Assembly: GCA_025677835.1 (NCBI GenBank)
Contig: JAIXMR010000072.1
Coordinates: 62,001-126,000 of the forward strand
DNA length: 64,000 nt
Origin: Sporodiniella umbellata
Taxonomy: Eukaryota; Mucoromycota; Mucoromycetes; Mucorales; Rhizopodaceae
Reading direction: 5' to 3'
Each line of letters starts with the position of its first letter. Positions within the stretch are counted from its first letter, which is position 1. The notes beneath the pieces were generated by a model. The model did no database searches, was not told the origin of the DNA, and saw only the letters and a list, made by a program, of their open reading frames with translations. The translations under genes were made by a program, and so were the position numbers. Shown here piece by piece: positions 57,619-64,000 of the stretch.

Positions 57619-59560
57619 AGGAAAAGAAACGACATACATATTCCCCCCCCCACTTTTTTTTTATTCAAACAGATGCATATACTCTTTAGTTAAAACGATT
57701 ATCAAAGTACATTGGTTTTAAATGAAAAAATGCTGTTACAACACTTTTTGTTATTTTGATTTAAAATTTGCAGTGTAATATGCAAGACAGCGTTGGGGAG
57801 GCATTGGACATCAAAAGATGCTTGTTTTGGGCAAAAGTAGTAGTCTATCGAAAACAAGGCAATGACTGTAAAACTTTATATAAAAACATCACCCTAGCTC
57901 TTTACCCCCAACAGACGATACCTGACTAAACAAAAGCAGACTTACAAAAGATTACCTGTAAGAAGTTTTTCTTTTGTTTTTAAAAAGGTCACCGAACGTC
58001 ACAAAAAAAAAAAAAAAAGAGACACCTTGTGTTCAAAAGAGCATCTTATCATTCCATCTGCTGTTGTACCATCGATAAGATAGAGTGAAGCCCTGGGAGA
58101 AAACGAGAAAACACTTATTGTTGAAAAAATAAGGGGGGAGGGGGAAGAAAAAGAAATCTAATTTACAAATACAGTAAAATCCAAAGCTTTCACATATTCT
58201 GTCTGTTTGTTGTTTTTTAACATTCTTTGGTGAGAAAGGGAAAGAATAAGAGAGGCTACCAAATAAAGTGAATTGAGGAGAAAACACGTTCATTGGAAGG
58301 GACAGCCCCCCGAGTGTTGAGTCAAAACACACTACATTTCGAGGATTGCTTTTTCTTTCAATAAGCGTGCTTGTTACTTTACAAAAAAAAATTAAATGTC
58401 GCTTTTCAAAAATGGCTATCCCTTGTCTTTTCGAAATAACTTGAATCGAACCAAAAACGTCATGTATTTTCTCGCTTCACTAAAAGCTGCTTGTGATTAA
58501 ACCCAGAACGTTCACATACTGTAAAGATTGACAATATTTACAACGATCTATTGAAATACCACTTTGACAAAAATACCCATAAAATATTACAATACTTTGA
58601 CGACTGAACCAGATAAAACGTCTGACAATTACAAGTTACTCCATACTGTACAGCAAGCCATCTTCAATTTCAAATCCTGGGTAAAGGAGTCTGATGAGCT
58701 GATAGACAGTTGTTCAGAAAATATGTGTCTTTGAAAGTTTGTTGAGTTAATGGGTGTATTATTTTGAAGATGAAAACGACGTCGCTATGTATGATGGGGA
58801 AATAATTTTCCAATAGATCAAGCTGATTCGTTATATACCAAGATTATTATTAGAACTAGATGATTTTCAATCAACTTTGAAACGGCCTTATGTATGGAAA
58901 GAGAAGAAAACAAAAAATTAGCAATGAAATAAGACTGGCGGCTTTTGAAGAGTAACAACAATAGGTGGCAACGGATATTTCTACTTTTTGCGAAAAGTCC
59001 ACCACGATCAACAAAACCTATGATAACACCTTTTTTCACACCCAATTAAAGGAAAATAATTCATCAGAATGAAGAGGAGGAGTAGGCGTTACAGCAATCA
59101 GGTGAAATCACATTATATTTCTTTTCTATTAGTCACACAAAGTGTTATTTCTCGTGATTAAGCAGGGTCTCAGATCAAGGTGAGATCCAAGACTTTGGCT
59201 AACAGGAACTTTTATTTTAAGAGCTGCCATACTATGATAGGGTGACAATGATCGGACAAGAGGATAAAACTTGGTCTAGGAACCTAAATTGTGGAAGTAA
59301 TACTACGGGTAAATTAGAAACTAAGAGTAATTGTCAGAATAATAAAACATCCCTTCTTTCCTTATTTGAGCGATTAGTTATAACTCTTTAGTGTTTTGAG
59401 AGCTGTAATTATAGTCAACAAAACGCACAAGGATAGAATTTCACAAGACGATAAGTCCCAATACTGTCTTTAATAAATAACTTCCTTTAGACTTTTATTT
59501 CAAAAGTACGGGAAATGCTTTTTTTTTTTTTCTTTATAAAAATGGGCAGGAGATAAAAGT
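57619..59560. other. Gene-poor region with decayed frames
   Basis: No intact gene is supported. On the plus strand around 58590-59050 a frame with many stops contains protein-like pieces (TEPDKTSDNYKLLHTVQQAI, RWQRIFLLFAKSPPRSTKPM). On the minus strand near 58220-58030 two exon-like pieces (MLKNNKQTEYVKALDF and GFTLSYRWYNSRWNDKMLF) would join in phase to a 36-residue peptide. Both are weak; the first looks like an old transposon or gene remnant. Confidence 0.4.
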
Positions 59561-59570
59561 TTCTGACTTT

Positions 59571-60361
59571 ATGGAGGATGTTCTAACGCAAATTACAGAC
59601 CTCAACGTTGTCCTAGAAACTATAACCACGTATAGCTCATATTTAGAAGCTCGCAAATCTGTTAAAAAAAAAAAAAAAAAACGTCAAGCCACAATGTTAG
59701 AAAGTGCTAAAGAAAGAGAAAGGACAGTTCAGTTTGTAAAGGAGCTTGGCGTTAAGCCTTGTACTGCCTGGAGATGGTGAAAATAAGTGCTGTACAAACT
59801 TTCAAAAAACAATGTTGGCCGGCCAAGCTCTTTCACAACTGAAAACGAGACATACGCTCGAGAGCTATTTGATAAGGATTTTCATCCTTATTCTGAAGAT
59901 ATTATCGGTGAGCTATCTGAAAAGTTTATGGATGTTTCTATTTTCAAGACGCAACTTGATCGTTACTTGAGGAACAACCCGCTTGTGGCAATCAAGAAGC
60001 CTACGCTTGAACCCGAAGCTAGAAACTAAAACAAAGACTCCATCGCATACGATCATTGGGGCTATACATTCATCTAGTATCACTCGTCTAACGATAAAGA
60101 AGCTACCGCGAAAAAAAATAAAAAAAAAAATAAAAAAATAGAAAGGAGTCTACAAACAAGATAAGAAAAGTAGCGAAGAGCAAGAAGCATATTGTAAATA
60201 GATTGGTCATAGAAGAATCAATTATAGAGTGCGTTGAAGAAAGCAGTGCTCAAGATAGTTTAGAATTGACGTCAAAAGGTACAACAGCTACACACTTTAC
60301 TAAACCCATGAATGCTCTGCTTGATATCTTGGATCTTGATGAAGATCTAGAAAATTTCTAA
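59571..60361 (+). pseudogene. Degenerate IS630/Tc1-type transposase fragment
   Basis: An ATG-led frame includes a helix-turn-helix-like N-terminus (ERERTVQFVKELGVKPCTAW), then two in-frame stops, then NNVGRPSSFTTENETYAREL and a second helical domain. After a frameshift a segment reads TKTKTPSHTIIGAIHSSSIT, like the core strand of fungal IS630/Tc1 transposases (KTxTHTxxGAI). A final open stretch of about 70 codons, ending LLDILDLDEDLENF at about 60361, may be its C-terminus. The catalytic DDE region is not recognisable and much of the middle is missing. The name rests on the HTH plus the HTIIGAI block, so it is tentative. Confidence 0.5.
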
Positions 60362-60450
60362 ACGTAAAGGGACAATCATTTTTGGCTTAGTGCGATTGAT
60401 TTTCTCAAAGCGACAAAATCTACCGTTCTGACTGTATAAGAAAGAAATAA

Positions 60451-60451
<1 letters not shown>

Positions 60452-60482
<31 letters not shown>
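60452..60482. repeat. (GT)n microsatellite
   Basis: About 15 uninterrupted TG units, between the transposase relic and the second cyclin gene. No coding content. The flanking 60362-60609 contains only short frames. Confidence 0.95.
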
Positions 60483-60483
<1 letters not shown>

Positions 60484-60609
60484 TACACGTGTATAGGATA
60501 GAATATATTTATTGGAAGGGAAAAGGTATATGTAGAGAGTGAGAGTTTCATGTACATAAAGGAGAACAAGTGTGTGTAGGGGAGGGGGATTATGATGTAT
60601 GGAGGGTGA

Positions 60610-61389
60610 TTAAGATAGGGTATAATTCAAGATAGTAGTATTTCCAAAAGAAGGGTCTAATATCTCTTTCTTTTTCCTGTTGGCAAGGATACCACAATCC
60701 TCACTGGTTCTTTTTCTCTTTTTGTTTTCCTGCGGTGGCGATAGTGGGAATACTGAATGGTTTTGTGCTAGTGCGTGGCTCAATAGCTGGTTTCCATAGG
60801 CCTGCATGTTTTCCAGCTTAACATGCAAATCAAAATCACATAAAAACAAAAACTTGAGTTCCAGTTTATTCAGTTCGTACAGGGAGAGTCCCCCGATCTA
60901 TTAAGTATTAAAACGCTTGTGTTTCTTTTCTGGGGCATTATTTACCTTGGCATAACGCTTGTTTGAGTAGAATACGTCTGAGGTGAATTTGGAAGCAACC
61001 ACAATACTAATCCGTTTTTTTATGTAAATATCTATACATATATCTATATATATATATATACAGCAACAGCCCATGTACCTTGTAATCAACAGCCTATGAA
61101 CAGTAAGAGAGCTCACTGCATACTCCGGTCCCTTTTTCTGCACAATTCGATCAAAATAAATAAGAATAGACAATAAGACCTCGTTTGAAAAGGGTGCAAA
61201 CTTCAACACGCGTGTCAGGTAAGCATGAACGCTGATATTCGGTACTGATTTAGAATGAAAGTGTGTGATATTGGCATGGGTCAACAGCTTATCATTTTCT
61301 TTGATAATAGCCTCCAATAGATCTGCGACAACAGTCAATAGAGACAACGTTGAGTGTTCTGCAATGTCCAAATAACTTTCGAGTGACAT
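60610..61389 (-). CDS. PHO80-like cyclin, second copy, 219 aa
   Basis: Cyclin of the Pho80/Pcl type, expected to pair with a Pho85-like kinase. Three exons (61389-61079, 61006-60946 and 60897-60610) sum to 660 nt. The core shows FHSKSVPNISVHAYLTRVLK, VLLSILIYFDRIVQK, YAVSSLTVHRLLIT, then SIVVASKFTSDVFYSNKRYA and YAKIGGLSLYELNKLELKFL, all family-typical. Compared with the copy at 26463-27182 it is spliced where that one is not, and it has a different C-tail (a KKRKRTSED basic patch). Start ATG 61389 gives MSLESYLDIAEHS. The first intron contains a TA/GATA microsatellite. Confidence 0.9.
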
Positions 61390-61493
61390 AAGCACTTTCT
61401 ATCTATATGTATATAAGATGGCTTGTATCTAATCAACACAAAGTAAGAAAAAGAAAAAAAGAAAAAAAAAAGAATAAAGAAAAAGGAAAAAGG

Positions 61494-61497
<4 letters not shown>

Positions 61498-61531
<34 letters not shown>
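61498..61531. repeat. (GA)n microsatellite
   Basis: About 16 GA units at the end of a long A/G-rich run (61445-61545), upstream of the minus-strand cyclin. It could lie in its promoter or 5' UTR. The following stretch to about 62070 contains a 31-nt T-tract (61963-61993) and no supported gene. Confidence 0.9.
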
Positions 61532-61533
<2 letters not shown>

Positions 61534-61959
61534 AAAGAAGAGAGGAGAAAAGGATGACTCCTAAGAGAGGAATATTCTGACCATTTCTCTTCTACTCCCT
61601 CTCGTCTTCCCCCCACACACACTCACATTTACATTTATACACACACAAATCTCCCGGGCCAATCCAATATCTTTGTTTGTGCATTCGGTTATCAGCGCGT
61701 GATAATGGATAGTAATTTGGTTGGATCAAATTTACCTACCAAGGTAACCCAAACCTAAATTCTGAGCAACAATTCCAAAAACAGTTTTTTTTTTTTTGGA
61801 GCGACAGGTTCTAGTTTGACCTTTATCTTGTCAAAAACTATTGTTGGCTCAGTTGAAAAATAAAACATACATAAAGTAAAACAGACATTTTGCCTGCATG
61901 TTCTTTCAACATTTTCAAACTAACCCTAATTCGCTTACTTTTGTTTCTTCTTTTTGAGC

Positions 61960-61995
<36 letters not shown>

Positions 61996-62072
61996 GCTTT
62001 CTAACAATCACCGCGAAAATCACAAAGAAACCTTGGTAACACAGCTGAAGATAGCTATATTCATTGCACACT

Positions 62073-62362
62073 ATGGCTGAGAACATTACCAAAAACAAAA
62101 AGGGGAAGAAAGGCATGTTGAAAGTAAGCACAAATGGGCTGGGATCGCCGGCTTTGATCTACTGCTTGCGGATATTTAAAAGAGCAGAGAAATTTTTGTT
62201 GGGACTCAATTTCCAGAAAAAAAAAAAATTTCCTTTGTTTATTTATTTTCAATACAAGAAAGGCATTTATACACAAAAGATATGTACGCTAAATTGAACA
62301 CCAAATCAAAGTCAATGTTTTTGTTTCTTGACAAAGAGAGTGAGAGTAGAGTGAGAGAGTAG
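62073..62362 (+). CDS. Possible small two-exon gene, 76 aa
   Basis: Exons 62073-62123 and 62183-62362 join in phase at a GTAAGC donor. The product begins MAENITKNKKGKKGMLK and continues SREIFVGTQFPEKKKISFVY, ending KESESRVRE. The basic N-terminus is suggestive of coding but no family is recognised. An open minus-strand frame overlaps it and includes a poly-Lys run from the T-tract, which I reject. Weak support: splice signals and codon choice only. Confidence 0.25.
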
Positions 62363-62598
62363 ATCTTTTGACAAAAGACGGCATGGCTGGCAAAAGTCCG
62401 ATGGTATCTATCAAAGCAGCTTAACTTAAAGATGGTGGTTACCGTCTTTTTTTTTTCGGGGAATACGCCAGACTTATTACAAATAGTACTTTTGTTTCAA
62501 AATTGTAAACCTGACTTTATTTATCAAGAACAAGTCTACTCTAAACATTGCTTCTATAAACGATTAGCAAAATTTCAAATAACAAGAGGATATCAGCC

Positions 62599-62887
62599 AT
62601 GGATAGATCCAATAAGCTAGCTGTACGGAAAAAAAAAAAACAAGAACAGGTCTATTTGTTCAGTCCAAAACATACCAGTGTTAAAAAGAACTATATCAAA
62701 ACGTTTTTGGTAAGTAGCAGGCTCAGGGATTGGGGTGGACACAGTAAAAAATAAACCCCTCATCTGGTTTCAGCTTATTATATTAGTATTACCTTTATAT
62801 TGTACAAGAGACATAAACGGTTTGTTTGGTGAAAAAAAAAAAAGGGGAAGCGTATTTTATTTCAGATGTGTGTGTAAGAGTGTGTAA
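62599..62887 (+). CDS. Possible small membrane peptide, 74 aa
   Basis: Exons 62599-62709 and 62774-62887 join in phase (donor GTAAGT, acceptor TTTCAG). The product starts with a basic region (MDRSNKLAVRKKKKQEQ). It then has one hydrophobic segment (FLLIILVLPLY) directly at the junction and ends Cys-rich (CVCKSV). This could be a signal-anchored or single-pass peptide. It may also be chance; no family is recognised. Confidence 0.3.
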
Positions 62888-63200
62888 GCGATTGGTAGAA
62901 AATATATATTTTTGACAGAGAATATAATGCTCAAACTGCTTCAGGGGGTAGCAAAGATGAGCAGTTCAAAAATAGACATCTAGAATCAAAAAGGGAGCCA
63001 AAGAGAGGAGTTGGCCGTTCTTGATACATCATTGTTTGTAATAAGTGCTTCAAACACATCAGAGACCAATATGATAGCAGCGATGGATTCAGTGTTTTTT
63101 TTTTTCTTGAAGATAGGCTACATGTCGGACGGACTACAAGGGGTAAAAGCAAGGTCTGATATGAAAAAAATGATCGTCTTCTAAACGATAAAACCTACTT

Positions 63201-63846
63201 ATGACTGAGAATCATAACGGTAAGCGAAACTATTGATTCGAATAATAATGAAATAACAACTATTATCTTCCTGTTTTCAGAGCAAACAGGCAAGCTCTTA
63301 AAGTATAATTTGCCAAAGTACTATGAGGACTTGCAATGGATACCTCGACTAAAACGTGTAAGCTGCAAACAAAACAGCATTTTCTTGTATACCCCGACTG
63401 AGAACGGAAGCAAATTCAGCGGGACAAGAAAGCAATAAACTTGTTATGGAGAATTTGACATTCAGCAAGTACTCACTGAATGTCGCTTGCTAGAGCCAGT
63501 TAAGACCCACCCACGGGAGAACCCAAACCATATAGACTAATGTCCAGAGAAAAATAAACGGCTAAATCTAAAAGATATAAAAACGATAAAGCTTGAACCA
63601 CCGGTGCTTTTGGATCCCACAAACGCCATAGAACTTCATACGACCATAGACAGAGGAGCAAAAACATTGATACGATCGTTACCCGAACGGCACTTCCAAG
63701 ACTTCTTTAGATCCCAAATTAACCAACGAAAGTTCCAGAGACTTCATACACAGCACACCAAAAGAAAATGCACCCGAGAAACACATAGGAGGAAAGCAGG
63801 AAAAAACACCAAAAGACGCAACATGATCAAATCTTCTTCCAATTGA
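63201..63846 (+). pseudogene. Long frame broken by two TAA codons at the right edge
   Basis: After a probable first exon (63201-63219) and intron, the frame from 63281 to 63846 reads as natural protein: YNLPKYYEDLQWIPRLKR, then LLEPVKTHPRENPNHID, and further on TTIDRGAKTLIRSLPERHFQ, ending Lys/Arg-rich. It is interrupted only by TAA near 63436 and TAA near 63538. The first stop could be removed by an intron (GTAAGC near 63359 to CAG near 63469). The second has no clear intron. So this is either a spliced gene I cannot finish or a recently decayed one. The family is unknown. Confidence 0.35.
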
Positions 63847-64000
63847 CAAACCAAAAAAGCCAAAAAGAAAAAGGAAAAAAAAAACAAAACAAAGCGTCTT
63901 GTTGCAGCTTAACCATACTATGAGAGACAGGGGGAGCCTTATTCCCTGAGCATAGGCCACCCAGACAGGTCAGACTGTTCAATACAGCTCTGCTTTTTTT

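Noticed and set aside
58033..58332. 99-codon minus-strand frame and a possible 36-residue spliced peptide
   Set aside because: The frame crosses obvious T-rich intron-like sequence; the spliced peptide is too short to support without transcripts.
1..64000. tRNA, rRNA or CRISPR features
   Set aside because: I looked for tRNA T-loop/B-box patterns, rRNA-like sequence and regularly spaced repeats and found none that hold up; microsatellites and the single inverted repeat do not fit a CRISPR array.

Overview
This window is nuclear DNA from a fungus, most likely an early-diverging mould of the Mucorales/Mucoromycota type. Reasons: many short GT-AG introns (mostly 45-90 nt); AT-rich spacers full of poly(A)/poly(T) runs; several chitin-deacetylase genes; and orthologues of fungal proteins (Fmp27/Hobbit, Dbp8, a Dnf-type P4-ATPase, PHO80-like cyclins, uS2). 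There are no prokaryotic features. I rebuilt exon structures by hand by matching splice phases. Most resolved genes give a CDS divisible by three, but no exon is supported by transcripts.

Layout. 0-1.2 kb: 3' part of a mitochondrial carrier (-). 4.1-5.1 kb: orphan gene (+). 5.2-14.4 kb: an eight-exon gene for a ~2,927-residue Fmp27/Hobbit (BLTP2-type) lipid-transfer protein (-). 14.5-17.6 kb: a nuclear regulator joining a GDS1-type winged helix to an APSES/KilA-N-like domain (-). 17.6-22.7 kb: a decayed, repeat-bearing region with a perfect 284-bp inverted repeat. 22.8-28.7 kb: a compact block with a coiled-coil protein, an uncharacterised five-exon gene, a four-TM membrane protein, a PHO80-like cyclin, an unresolved spliced gene and a minimal SAP30-type protein. 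28.7-36.4 kb is gene-poor apart from a TOPORS-like RING gene at 32 kb. 36.4-38.0 kb: a seven-exon RRM protein.

39.9-48.5 kb is the cell-wall part: two tandem chitin deacetylases (+), a bHLH factor (+), ribosomal protein uS2 (+) with a divergent unresolved gene, a small helical protein, and a secreted, apparently GPI-anchored NodB-fold protein that has lost most catalytic residues (-). 49.0-57.6 kb is housekeeping: P4-ATPase flippase (+), glycogen phosphorylase (-) and the Dbp8 helicase (+). 57.6-64.0 kb mixes microsatellites, an IS630/Tc1-type transposase relic, a second PHO80-like cyclin (-) and several small or decayed reading frames.

The genes do not form an operon. Functional links are loose: chitin modification (three CE4-family genes in 8.6 kb), membrane lipid handling (Hobbit and flippase) and phosphate/carbon regulation (PHO80-like cyclins, glycogen phosphorylase). 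The most unusual items are the catalytically stripped NodB protein, the perfect inverted repeat with related copies elsewhere, the GDS1/APSES fusion, and introns that carry ~28-32-nt homopolymer tracts.
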